From assembly GCF_026319325.1 (NCBI RefSeq), contig NZ_JAPDMU010000001.1, forward strand, positions 558,001-622,000: a stretch of 64,000 nucleotides of DNA, written 5' to 3'. The DNA comes from Methylophaga sp. OBS3 (GTDB taxonomy: Bacteria > Pseudomonadota > Gammaproteobacteria > Nitrosococcales > Methylophagaceae). Both the position numbers and the translations under genes were made by a program. This document shows, one piece after another, positions 23,322 to 31,410 of this stretch. The stretch's first letter is position 1. The number at the start of each line of letters is the position of its first letter. The notes beneath the pieces were generated by a model. The model had not been told where the DNA came from, did no database searches, and worked only from the letters and a program-made list of their open reading frames with translations.

Positions 23322-23921
23322 TTAACGGCTTTTTTGCCAACCACCATGAAAAAACTGTTCAGCTAATGGACGACGTTCTCTAGGGCTAAGTTCCCGATCC
23401 ATTTGTTCGGCATCAAGTTCATCCAGTGGCGCAGAGTGACCAATGGCAATCATTGACCAAAGTTGCAAATCTTCGGGCAGATCAAATGTTTCGCGTAATT
23501 TATCGCCCATAAAGCCACCCATTTGATGCGACATTAAGCCCATCGATGTTGCTTGCAAACATAAGCTGACACTTGCAGCGCCAGTGTCATAGCCAGACCA
23601 ACGATTCGGTTTGTCGTTGTGGCTAAATTTATCTACTGATGCGGCTAAGATCAGAACAGGCGCATTTTTCGCCCATTGTTGATTACCTTCAACCAAGCAG
23701 TTAAAAGCCTGTTGCCAACTGGCTTCATCATGGAATCTATCCCAAATGATAAAACGCCATGGGGCATCACCAAAACAACTTGGTGCCCATCTCGCTGCTT
23801 CAGTCAAAGCAATTATTTGCTCTTCAGTAACCGGTGTATTGGCATCGTAAGCACGACCACTCCAACGTTCAGCGATCGTTTTATCAATAGCTACGGCAGT
23901 ATCTGCTGGTTTTTGAATCAT
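23322..23921 (-). CDS. Nitroreductase-family flavoprotein
   Basis: 199 residues of the nitroreductase fold. FMN-binding arginine and serine positions are seen in ERWSGRAYD at the N-terminus, followed by AARWAPSCFGDAPWRFI, a conserved stretch, and a C-terminal IAIGHSA segment. The physiological substrate is unknown; such enzymes reduce quinones, nitroaromatics or flavins with NAD(P)H. GAGGG precedes the ATG. It is 21 bases upstream of the pentapeptide-repeat gene. Confidence 0.85.
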   Translation of the reverse strand: MIQKPADTAVAIDKTIAERWSGRAYDANTPVTEEQIIALTEAARWAPSCFGDAPWRFIIWDRFHDEASWQQAFNCLVEGNQQWAKNAPVLILAASVDKFSHNDKPNRWSGYDTGAASVSLCLQATSMGLMSHQMGGFMGDKLRETFDLPEDLQLWSMIAIGHSAPLDELDAEQMDRELSPRERRPLAEQFFHGGWQKSR

Positions 23922-23936
23922 AAGACCCTCTATAAA

Positions 23937-24230
23937 TTAACGTGGCAGGCTGATTTTTGGTTTTTCTGCTGGGCGGTAAAAGCCACCAATATGCCCAATT
24001 ACCATGACAAGATCTGACTTGGTTTGTTCGGCAATTTCATCAAGCATCACTTTACGATCTGCGCGTTCTTGTCCACTAACGCGCACTTTAATCAGTTCGT
24101 GGTGTGATAAAGCTTGTTCAATTTCGTTAATAACAGCAGGGGTCAAGCCACTATTGCCAATCATTACAACTGGTTTTAACGAGTGGGCTTGGCCTTTTAA
24201 AAAGCGTCGTTGTTTGTCATTCAATGCCAT
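23937..24230 (-). CDS. yhbY: Ribosome assembly RNA-binding protein YhbY
   Basis: 97 residues comprising one CRM domain: the N-terminal LNDKQRRFLKGQAHSLKPVV, the conserved GNSGLTP loop (the GxxG-type RNA-binding loop), and VMVIGHIGGFYRP at the end. YhbY binds pre-50S particles. It lies divergent to rlmKL, another 23S rRNA-related gene, with 48 bases between the start codons. Confidence 0.93.
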   Translation of the reverse strand: MALNDKQRRFLKGQAHSLKPVVMIGNSGLTPAVINEIEQALSHHELIKVRVSGQERADRKVMLDEIAEQTKSDLVMVIGHIGGFYRPAEKPKISLPR

Positions 24231-24278
24231 GAGGTGGTCACCTGTATTAAAATGTGGCGATTATATCAGGATAGCCGT

Positions 24279-26498
24279 ATGACCCTACACAAGTTCACTG
24301 TCACTGCTGCACGTGGCATGTTGCCTTTATTGACTGCTGAACTCGAGCAGTTCGGTATCACAAAACTCAAACAAGAAGCTGGTAGCGTTAGGTTTACCGG
24401 TACCCTGAAACAAGCTTACCAAGTTTGTCTGTGGTCACGTGTTGCTGTTCGCGTATTGATGCCGATAGGGCATTTTGCTGCTGAAACACCTGAGCAACTG
24501 TACGCGGGTATCCAGACTATCAACTGGTCGGACCATATTGCTGCTGAAGATGCGACGTTAGCGGTCGATTTCAATAGCTTTCGCTCAAAAATCAATCACA
24601 CCCAGTTCGGTGCCCAAAAAGTTAAAGATGCCATCGTTGATCAGCTTCGTGAGCAATTTGGTCATCGTCCATCAGTTGATTTATTTCAACCGGACTTAAG
24701 AGTTAACGTTTACCTCAAACATAACCAAGCTATTGTCAGCCTCGATTTATCCGGTGACAGCCTGCATAAACGGGGATATCGCGTCCAAAATACCGATGCG
24801 CCCTTAAAAGAAAACTTAGCGGCTGCAATTTTGTTGACGGCGCAATGGCCTAGTCTGGCAAGACAAGGCTGGGGTCTTGTTGATCCAATGTGTGGTAGCG
24901 GCACATTTTTGATTGAGGCAGCCATGATGGCTGCGGATATCGCACCAGGTATGCTTCGAGATTACTTTGGTTTTCTATACTGGCCACAACACGACAAAAC
25001 CGCTTGGCATGAATTAAAAGCCGATGCAGAGCGTCGTCGTTTGAGTGGCTTAGCACGTTTGCCCGTTATCAAAGGTGGCGATCAAGATCCACAAGCTGTT
25101 AAAGCTGCCCAAGCGAATATTGCAGCAGCAGGTTTAGCAGAACATATCGAAGTATCAGAACGTCGATTACTTGATTGGACAGCAGTCAGTCGCCAACTAC
25201 CAAATCAAGGCTTGTTAGTCTGTAACCCGCCATACGGTACGCGTATGGGTAATGTGCATGAGCTGCATTTCTTGTTTGAGAGTATCGGCAATATTTTGCA
25301 AGAAAACCTGCCAGCGTGGCGTAGTGCAGTCATTACCGATAACGCCAGTTTAGGTAAATTTACCGGGCTGACGTTATTTGATCAGGTGCCGTTTGATAAT
25401 GGCCCAATTGCTTGTGAAGTCTTGTATTACCGCGCCGTTGATAGCCGGGCTACTAGTAAAAATGCACGTCCATCTGCATCAGCTTGGCCACAAGCAAATA
25501 AATATGAAGAAGAGGCTGAAACACCTCAGATTCATGCACCAGTAGAGCGCTCTGAACAAGCACAAATGTTTGCCAACCGTTTACAGAAAAATGTTAAACA
25601 TTTAGCAAAATGGGCACGTAAACAAGGTTTAGATTGTTATCGTGTCTACGATGCCGACTTGCCAGACTATGCCGTTGCTATCGATATTTATGGCGACAAG
25701 GTGCATGTTCAAGAATACGCGCCCCCTGCTGAAATTGATCCACTTAAAGCCAGTCAACGACTCGATGAAGTCATGCAAATCGTGCCGGAAGTTTTATCTG
25801 TTTCCCGTCAAAACGTAGTTTTAAAGCTACGTCAACGCCAACGGGGCAGTAATCAATACGAAACACAAGCTGCATTAAAACAACGTTTTGCGGTCACCGA
25901 AAACGGCCTACAGTTTTGGGTGAATTTAACGGACTATTTAGATACCGGCTTATTCCTTGATCACCGTTTGACACGTCAATATTTGATGGAAAACGCACGG
26001 GGCAAATCGTTTCTAAATTTATTTGCGTATACGGGTAGTGGGACTGTTTATGCCGCAGCAGGTGGCGCGGCATCATCATTAACGGTTGATATGTCTAATA
26101 CTTATCTGCAATGGGCGCAAGACAACCTGCAATTGAATCAACTTGATGGTCAACAACATCAATTTATCAGAGCCGATGTCATCGCTTGGTTGGATAAGGC
26201 GATTGCTGATGGTTTGCAGTTTGATTTGGTGTTTGTTGATCCGCCGACATTCTCAAACTCAAGCAAGATGTCGGATATTTTTGATGTGCAACGAGACCAT
26301 GTTTCGATGCTGTCGAAAATTGGTCAATTAGTTCGTCCAAATGGCCAAATTGTGTTTTCGACCAACCGTCGTGATTTCAAATTGGATGAAGTCGCTTTAA
26401 ATACCTTTGTGATTAAAGATATGACCAAAGCGACCTTGCCAACGGATTTTGCTAGAAACCCTAAGATCCATTACTGCTGGTCGTTAACCAAAAGCTAA
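24279..26498 (+). CDS. rlmL: Bifunctional 23S rRNA methyltransferase RlmKL (m2G2445 / m7G2069)
   Basis: 739 residues. The N-terminal THUMP domain (about 40-155) is followed by an N2-guanine methyltransferase domain with CNPPYGTRMG. A second Rossmann methyltransferase (about 430-739) has the NLFAYTGSGT SAM motif and VDPPTFSNSS. This two-enzyme fusion is characteristic of gammaproteobacterial RlmL/RlmKL. The ATG at 24279 (MTLHKF) is preferred; the frame is open for 23 more codons upstream, into the yhbY start region. It converges with parA with a four-base overlap. Confidence 0.95.
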   Translation: MTLHKFTVTAARGMLPLLTAELEQFGITKLKQEAGSVRFTGTLKQAYQVCLWSRVAVRVLMPIGHFAAETPEQLYAGIQTINWSDHIAAEDATLAVDFNSFRSKINHTQFGAQKVKDAIVDQLREQFGHRPSVDLFQPDLRVNVYLKHNQAIVSLDLSGDSLHKRGYRVQNTDAPLKENLAAAILLTAQWPSLARQGWGLVDPMCGSGTFLIEAAMMAADIAPGMLRDYFGFLYWPQHDKTAWHELKADAERRRLSGLARLPVIKGGDQDPQAVKAAQANIAAAGLAEHIEVSERRLLDWTAVSRQLPNQGLLVCNPPYGTRMGNVHELHFLFESIGNILQENLPAWRSAVITDNASLGKFTGLTLFDQVPFDNGPIACEVLYYRAVDSRATSKNARPSASAWPQANKYEEEAETPQIHAPVERSEQAQMFANRLQKNVKHLAKWARKQGLDCYRVYDADLPDYAVAIDIYGDKVHVQEYAPPAEIDPLKASQRLDEVMQIVPEVLSVSRQNVVLKLRQRQRGSNQYETQAALKQRFAVTENGLQFWVNLTDYLDTGLFLDHRLTRQYLMENARGKSFLNLFAYTGSGTVYAAAGGAASSLTVDMSNTYLQWAQDNLQLNQLDGQQHQFIRADVIAWLDKAIADGLQFDLVFVDPPTFSNSSKMSDIFDVQRDHVSMLSKIGQLVRPNGQIVFSTNRRDFKLDEVALNTFVIKDMTKATLPTDFARNPKIHYCWSLTKS

Positions 26499-27247
26499 TT
26501 CAGGCTGCTTAAAGTCTGTTTGATTTCTTGCCATAGCTCGGCATAGGCTTTGGCAACGGGTGTATTGGCAGCAAATTCCGATAAAGGCGCTCTAAAATCG
26601 CCCATTCGCTCAACGACTGCGGCATAAGGGATTGCGGTTTGTAGCCCATGTTTGAGCATTTTAGGAGGATGCGCGAGCATCACCCGGTGTAGCGAACGAC
26701 GTCTATCAACCATGTTAAAGAAAGCATGTAGCCGTTTTGGTTTCAGGCTGTGTTCTTTGAAAAAGTCACGTGTTTGTTCAAAGGTTCTGAGAGACAGATG
26801 AGTAGGTATTAACGGCAAATACAGGGCATCGGCCGTAGCAAAAATCTGCTCACTTAGCGTTGAAAAACTCGGCGGACAGTCCAAGATAACTAATGCATAT
26901 TTCTCGCTGAATGGGGCTAATAACTTTTCAACGGGATTGGTTTTGCTATCCATGCCGGCCAACAACACATCTAATTGTCGGAACGCAAAGTCAGCCGGAA
27001 TAATATCTAAGTTTGGATAATCGGTATCTTTGACCAATTCACCAATTGCGGTTTTTCCGGCTAAGACTTTTTTCGGTTCGCTCTTGGATTTGGCTTTACG
27101 TTGCAACAACCAACTCGCGGCACCTTGTGGATCTAAATCCCAAAGTAGGGTGGGGATACCTTCATTTGCCGCATGCCAAGCAATATTAACGGCGGAAGTT
27201 GTTTTACCAACACCGCCTTTAAGGTTAAAAAAAGCGATTTTTTCCAT
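26495..27247 (-). CDS. Orphan ParA/MinD-family ATPase coupled to ppk1
   Basis: 250 residues. The deviant Walker A box is KGGVGKTT, with signature lysine K10 and catalytic K15. A switch region WDLDPQGAAS and Walker B LVILDCPP follow. No parB or parS-like neighbour is visible, so this is not a standard chromosome-partition pair. Such orphan ParAs position cargo (carboxysomes, chemoreceptor arrays, granules) over the nucleoid. The start codon overlaps the ppk1 stop by one base (TAATG), implying termination-reinitiation. A role with polyphosphate granules is inference only. Confidence 0.85.
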   Translation of the reverse strand: MEKIAFFNLKGGVGKTTSAVNIAWHAANEGIPTLLWDLDPQGAASWLLQRKAKSKSEPKKVLAGKTAIGELVKDTDYPNLDIIPADFAFRQLDVLLAGMDSKTNPVEKLLAPFSEKYALVILDCPPSFSTLSEQIFATADALYLPLIPTHLSLRTFEQTRDFFKEHSLKPKRLHAFFNMVDRRRSLHRVMLAHPPKMLKHGLQTAIPYAAVVERMGDFRAPLSEFAANTPVAKAYAELWQEIKQTLSSLN

Positions 27248-29328
27248 TAGATAGTGGCGGCCATCGCTTCTAATAATTGTGTTTGAGCAGAGATGGTCTC
27301 ATCAGCTTCTGTATGGTCAACGCGTTTGTAACGACCATCAGCAGCCAAAATCCACGCTTGAGAATTATCAGCAAGATATAGCTGTAAATCATCAAAAATA
27401 CGCTGACGCAGCTTCTTAGACTCAATTGGGAAGGCAGTTTCAACTCGGCGTAGCAGATTACGTTTCATCAAGTCGGCACTACCACACCATACTTCTTGCT
27501 CACCATTGTTATGGAAATAATAAACACGGGTATGTTCAAGGAAACGACCAATGATGCTGCGAACTTGGATGTTTTCAGAAACGCCTTCAACACCTGGTTT
27601 CAGCGTACAAATACCACGAACGATTAAGTCTACTTTTACGCCCGCCATCGATGCACGATAAAAGGCTTGTACCATTTCCGGCTCAACAACCGCATTCACT
27701 TTCATAATGATATGCGCTGGGTGACCATTTTTCGCATGCTCAATTTCGCGTTCAACACGCTCTAATAAACCGGTATGCAATGTAAACGGCGCATGCAGCA
27801 ATTTATTCATTTTCGGCACTTTACCCAAGCTGGTGAGCTGGATGAATAAATTGTTTACATCTTCGCCAATGTGTTTGTCGCAAGTAAGCAAACCATAATC
27901 GGTGTAAATGCGTGATGTACTGCGATGATAGTTACCTGTTCCAAGGTGAACGTAGCGTCTTAACTTGTTACTTTCACGACGTAAAATTAACAACATTTTG
28001 GCATGAGTTTTATAACCCACAATGCCATATACCACGTGTGCACCGGCTTCTTGTAATTTTGCAGCTAAAGCAACGTTGGCTTCTTCATCAAAACGAGCAC
28101 GTAACTCAACGACAACCGTAACTTCTTTACCCGCATGTGCTGCAGCAACCAGCGCATCTACGATGGGAGAGCTGGCGCCAGTACGATAAAGGGTCTGTTT
28201 AATGGCCAAAACACTGCTATCAGCGGCCGCTTGTTTAATGAGATCAACAATAGGGCCGAATGACTCATAAGGATGGTGCAACAGATAGTCATGTTTTTTA
28301 ATGCTGGCAAATAAATCGACATCACCGGTCATGCCACCCGGACGACCTTGGGTGAATGGTTTAAATTTGAGATCTGAGCGCTCAACTAATGAATGTAAGG
28401 CTTGTAGACGGCTCAGGTTAACTGGCCCATTCACCAAATAGACGTTGTCTTGGTGCATACCGCATTGTTCACGCAGGAAATTCACCATATCTTCTGGACA
28501 GTTATGGGCGATTTCCAAACGCACCTCATCACCATAGTTACGATGTGTTAATTCATCTGCAATGGTGGCTAATAAGTCACTGGTTTCCTCGGTATCAATG
28601 GCTAAGTCACTATTACGAGTAACCCGAAACTGGTAACAGCCTTTTACTTTCATGCCAAAGAATAAGTCTTCAGCAAACGCATGAATAATTGATGATAAGA
28701 ACACAAAGCGATATTGGCCCGGCTCACACATTTCAGAAGGTAACTGAATAACGCGTGGCAATGCACGTGGCGCCTGCAAAATCGCGTAGCCTCGGTCACG
28801 ACCAAAAGCATCTTTACCTACTAACGAGACGATGAAGTTTAAACTCTTATTGAGTAGGCGAGGGAATGGGTGTGCTGAGTCCAAACCAATTGGGCTCAGA
28901 ATCGGCAAGATTTCCTCTTGGAAATAATGTTTAAGCCACTCAGAATGTTCTTGTGTCCACATAGCACGAGGCATAACCTGAATACCTTGGTTTTCAAGCT
29001 CAGGTAGCAATACCTCATTAAGCACACTGTATTGTTCTTCAACGAGTTCATGGGCACGTTGTGCAATCAACCTTAGTGCCTCTTGTGCACTGATTTGATC
29101 AGCTTCCAAATAGGGGTCACCAATTTCGATTTGTTGGATTAAACCTGCAACACGGACTTCAAAAAACTCATCAAGGTTGGTGCTCGAAATACACAGATAA
29201 TTGAGACGTTCCAGAAGTGGAACATTTAGATCTAGTGCTTGTTGTAGTACTCGCCAGTTAAATTCCAGCAAACTCAACTCACGGTTGAGAAATAAGTCTG
29301 CGCTATTCAAATCAATTGGTGTTTGCAT
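27247..29328 (-). CDS. ppk1: Polyphosphate kinase 1
   Basis: 693 residues with the PPK1 four-domain layout: the N-terminal helical domain (FLNRELSLLEFNWRVL), head, and two phospholipase-D-like catalytic domains. The autophosphorylated histidine lies in YKTHAKMLLILRRE, and the second conserved histidine in HLGTGNYH. It makes polyphosphate reversibly from ATP. A near-consensus Pho box about 125 bases upstream suggests induction by phosphate starvation. Its stop overlaps the parA start by one base. No exopolyphosphatase gene is adjacent. Confidence 0.96.
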   Translation of the reverse strand: MQTPIDLNSADLFLNRELSLLEFNWRVLQQALDLNVPLLERLNYLCISSTNLDEFFEVRVAGLIQQIEIGDPYLEADQISAQEALRLIAQRAHELVEEQYSVLNEVLLPELENQGIQVMPRAMWTQEHSEWLKHYFQEEILPILSPIGLDSAHPFPRLLNKSLNFIVSLVGKDAFGRDRGYAILQAPRALPRVIQLPSEMCEPGQYRFVFLSSIIHAFAEDLFFGMKVKGCYQFRVTRNSDLAIDTEETSDLLATIADELTHRNYGDEVRLEIAHNCPEDMVNFLREQCGMHQDNVYLVNGPVNLSRLQALHSLVERSDLKFKPFTQGRPGGMTGDVDLFASIKKHDYLLHHPYESFGPIVDLIKQAAADSSVLAIKQTLYRTGASSPIVDALVAAAHAGKEVTVVVELRARFDEEANVALAAKLQEAGAHVVYGIVGYKTHAKMLLILRRESNKLRRYVHLGTGNYHRSTSRIYTDYGLLTCDKHIGEDVNNLFIQLTSLGKVPKMNKLLHAPFTLHTGLLERVEREIEHAKNGHPAHIIMKVNAVVEPEMVQAFYRASMAGVKVDLIVRGICTLKPGVEGVSENIQVRSIIGRFLEHTRVYYFHNNGEQEVWCGSADLMKRNLLRRVETAFPIESKKLRQRIFDDLQLYLADNSQAWILAADGRYKRVDHTEADETISAQTQLLEAMAATI

Positions 29329-29333
29329 ATTGT

Positions 29334-29456
29334 CGAGTCTAGATCCATTTAATGACGGGACGATGGGCGGGTGGATATTTCCAGTTTGCCAAAGTTTCGG
29401 GAAGCAATGTTGTCGCTAATATTTACCTGCTGGCGAGTCTAGGTACATTTAGTGAC
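29334..29456. repeat. Imperfect 23-base direct repeat in the ppk1 leader
   Basis: CGAGTCTAGATCCATTTAATGAC at 29334-29356 recurs with three mismatches at 29434-29456, exactly 100 bases away. One copy abuts the Pho box, the other lies just upstream of the ppk1 start. It may be a duplicated promoter element or chance. Confidence 0.6.
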
Positions 29457-29469
29457 AATTATATGACAG
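29452..29469 (-). promoter_or_regulatory. Candidate Pho box (PhoB site) upstream of ppk1
   Basis: On the minus strand the site reads CTGTCATATAATTGTCAC, two direct 7-base halves with a 4-base AT spacer. It fits the consensus CTGTCATAWAWCTGTCAY at 17 of 18 positions and differs from the E. coli phoA site at two. Ten bases downstream is TAGACT, a plausible -10, which is the usual Pho promoter geometry. It lies between the DUF6231-like stop and ppk1. Confidence 0.75.
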
Positions 29470-29473
29470 CGTT

Positions 29474-29953
29474 TTACCACCAATATTTGCCAAAATTCTC
29501 AGGGTTTGCCCAAAAACGACTGTTTAACCACTCACGTTTTGGCTGGTAACTTTCAATGGCATAACTAAAAACTTGAAGACCATCCTTACTGGAGACTACC
29601 AAGTGTAAACCGAGCGCTAAGAAATCAGTCAGCTGCCAACCTTGTTGCTGCGCTTTTTCGGCATCGCTTATTAAAATTATATGAGGCGCAAATACATTTC
29701 TCAGTGAACCTAACCATTTCTGACCATCACTAACTGACATGGTTTCGGTCAAGTCACTGATAATGGCCACATCTACATTATCCAAATCCGTGAGTTGTTG
29801 TTGCTGAAATGGTGTTGTCAAACGCCGTGATCTGGTATCTTGATGCACTTGAACGCATGCCGCGGCCAGATCGCCAGCCAGCAATAAGCTATTGGGCGAA
29901 AAGGCCTCAATAACCGGTTTAAGTAATTCACCAAGAGCATTTACATCATTCAT
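29474..29953 (-). CDS. Conserved hypothetical protein, DUF6231-like
   Basis: 159 residues with no signal peptide or membrane segment. The C-terminus NSRFWANPENFGKYWW is distinctive and matches my recollection of the DUF6231 family of gammaproteobacteria. The middle part (VDVAIISDLTETM, HIILISDAEKAQ) looks like an alpha/beta fold. Function unknown. Its ATG overlaps, on the opposite strand, the ATG of the ycgN-type gene (shared CATG). It lies upstream of ppk1 but is separated from it by the Pho box. Confidence 0.7.
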   Translation of the reverse strand: MNDVNALGELLKPVIEAFSPNSLLLAGDLAAACVQVHQDTRSRRLTTPFQQQQLTDLDNVDVAIISDLTETMSVSDGQKWLGSLRNVFAPHIILISDAEKAQQQGWQLTDFLALGLHLVVSSKDGLQVFSYAIESYQPKREWLNSRFWANPENFGKYWW

Positions 29954-30425
29954 GACAGATCAGCATAAAACATCTGCCGATTTCTGGAAACACAAGCGCC
30001 TTAGCGAAATGAGTCATGAAGAGTGGGAATCACTCTGTGATGGTTGTGGTCGCTGCTGTCTTCATAAGCTCGAAGATGAACAAGATGGCCGGATGTATTA
30101 CACCCGCGTGGCTTGTGACCTGTTAGATATTAAGCAATGTCGTTGCAGTGATTACGCCAATCGACAAACGCGTATGCCTGATTGTATTCAACTGAGTGTC
30201 GAACAAGCGCATTACTTTGACTGGTTACCTGATACTTGCGCGTATCGTTTATTGTCAGAAGGTGAACCTTTACCCAACTGGCATCCATTAGTGACCGGTG
30301 ATCCACAATCAGTCATCACAGCAGGTGTTTCGGTACGTGATATCGCAATTTCAGCGGATAAAGTCACAGATATTACCGAAGAAGTCATTGCTTTAAATAA
30401 GCCACGTTTTCCGCATGACACCTGA
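29952..30425 (+). CDS. ycgN: YcgN/UPF0260 family cysteine-cluster protein
   Basis: 157 residues of the UPF0260 (YkgJ-type zinc/iron chelator) family. The cysteines are arranged as CDGCGRCC near residue 30, CRC in the middle and CAYRLL near residue 95, with the matching N-terminus FWKHKRLSEMSHEEWESL as in E. coli YcgN. It probably binds a metal or Fe-S cluster; function is unknown. An upstream extension to 29892 is not supported by homology. The next gene begins 11 bases before its stop. Confidence 0.9.
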   Translation: MTDQHKTSADFWKHKRLSEMSHEEWESLCDGCGRCCLHKLEDEQDGRMYYTRVACDLLDIKQCRCSDYANRQTRMPDCIQLSVEQAHYFDWLPDTCAYRLLSEGEPLPNWHPLVTGDPQSVITAGVSVRDIAISADKVTDITEEVIALNKPRFPHDT

Positions 30426-30846
30426 AGAAAGCCGTGAATTTACAGCCCGACTAGAGCAAGCGGCATTAACACTGCTTGAGCTTGAGATTTACCGCAAACC
30501 CGATGATCTTGCGAGACGCTTTGGTTTACCAGTTCCGGTTGTCCGCTATTGGTGGCGAAATACTGATGAAGAAACCCATCCTGTTGATCAAAGTGCATTA
30601 TCTCCGCGTGAAGTGAAAGTCATTCGCAAAGCCAGCCAAACTTTAGAAGGTTGGGAAAAGATAAAACGTTATCGACCACCTTGCGGTGCACGCATGCCCG
30701 GTGGCAAACTCTGTAAACGTAGTGTGGCGATTCGGCCACCCGAAGGTTGGGCATTTGGTGCATTAGCCAATCGCTGTCGTCTTCATGGTGGATTAGCCAA
30801 ACGAACCCGTAAGTTAGTCAGCAACGAAGCCGACTCTGAAGAGTAA
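30415..30846 (+). CDS. Unknown small basic protein with a Cys/His HGG motif
   Basis: 143 residues, not assigned to a named family. The N-terminal half looks like a helix-turn-helix (DLARRFGLPVPVVRYWW). The C-terminal half has CGARMPGGKLCKR and, about 25 residues on, NRCRLHGGL. This C...C...CxxHGG arrangement recalls small HGG-motif proteins often found in phages and integrated elements, and could bind a metal. It overlaps ycgN by 11 bases and is 21 bases from the next gene, so it is likely cotranscribed. Confidence 0.65.
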   Translation: MTPEESREFTARLEQAALTLLELEIYRKPDDLARRFGLPVPVVRYWWRNTDEETHPVDQSALSPREVKVIRKASQTLEGWEKIKRYRPPCGARMPGGKLCKRSVAIRPPEGWAFGALANRCRLHGGLAKRTRKLVSNEADSEE

Positions 30847-30867
30847 AGCCATCTAAGGAGAGGTTGC

Positions 30868-31338
30868 ATGCTGGATACTACCGAACTGCTTGGTCAAATC
30901 GTCCGTTTGTGTGCGGAACAAAAAACGGGAACGCTCTTTTTAACCACCCGCGAAAACAAAGCCTGTCATATCGTTTTTGAAGAAGGCCGTATTGTCGCAA
31001 TGGCCTATGGCACAGTTCGTGGTGCTGATGTTGCTGATATCTTGCCGCGATTAGTGATTCAGGCCAGCCAGTTCAACAGTGCTATTACTATGCCTTTAAG
31101 TAGTCGCGCTAAGCTTGAAGATGACAGTAATATCTTTGATAAATTGGGTTTACGTCGCTCATCGAAACAGCCCGAAATTGTTCACCACCATCATAGTCAA
31201 CGTGTTTACCGTGGCCATGTCATTCAGGATGAAGATGCGCCGGCAGTTATCCCTGAACCTGTCAAAGAAGCCGAACCGGAACCTGAAAAACCGCGGAAAA
31301 GTAAACGTATTTATCGCGGCCAAGTAATCGAAGACTAA
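30868..31338 (+). CDS. DUF4388/PatA-like protein with repeated YRGxVI motif
   Basis: 156 residues. The first 85 resemble the small DUF4388/PATAN-like fold (GTLFLTTRENKACHIVFEEGRIVAMAYG). The rest is a low-complexity, proline- and glutamate-rich tail bounded by two near copies of a short motif, RVYRGHVIQDED and RIYRGQVIED, the latter being the C-terminus. An HHHH run precedes the first copy. AAGGAGAGG is a strong ribosome site. Function unknown; a protein-protein contact role for the repeats is only a guess. Confidence 0.65.
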   Translation: MLDTTELLGQIVRLCAEQKTGTLFLTTRENKACHIVFEEGRIVAMAYGTVRGADVADILPRLVIQASQFNSAITMPLSSRAKLEDDSNIFDKLGLRRSSKQPEIVHHHHSQRVYRGHVIQDEDAPAVIPEPVKEAEPEPEKPRKSKRIYRGQVIED

Positions 31339-31410
31339 ACTGTGGCTGTGGTTTAGCTTAAAAATCGTTACTATGTGTCGCCTGAGTCAACCAAAAAGCA
31401 GAATGACACT

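Noticed and set aside
24210..24278. Upstream extension of rlmKL by 23 codons
   Set aside because: The extension overlaps the divergent yhbY start; the ATG at 24279 gives the normal RlmL N-terminus.
23922..24282. A 113-codon and a 92-codon plus-strand frame opposite the nitroreductase and yhbY genes
   Set aside because: They are antisense to well-supported genes and have no homology-like motifs.
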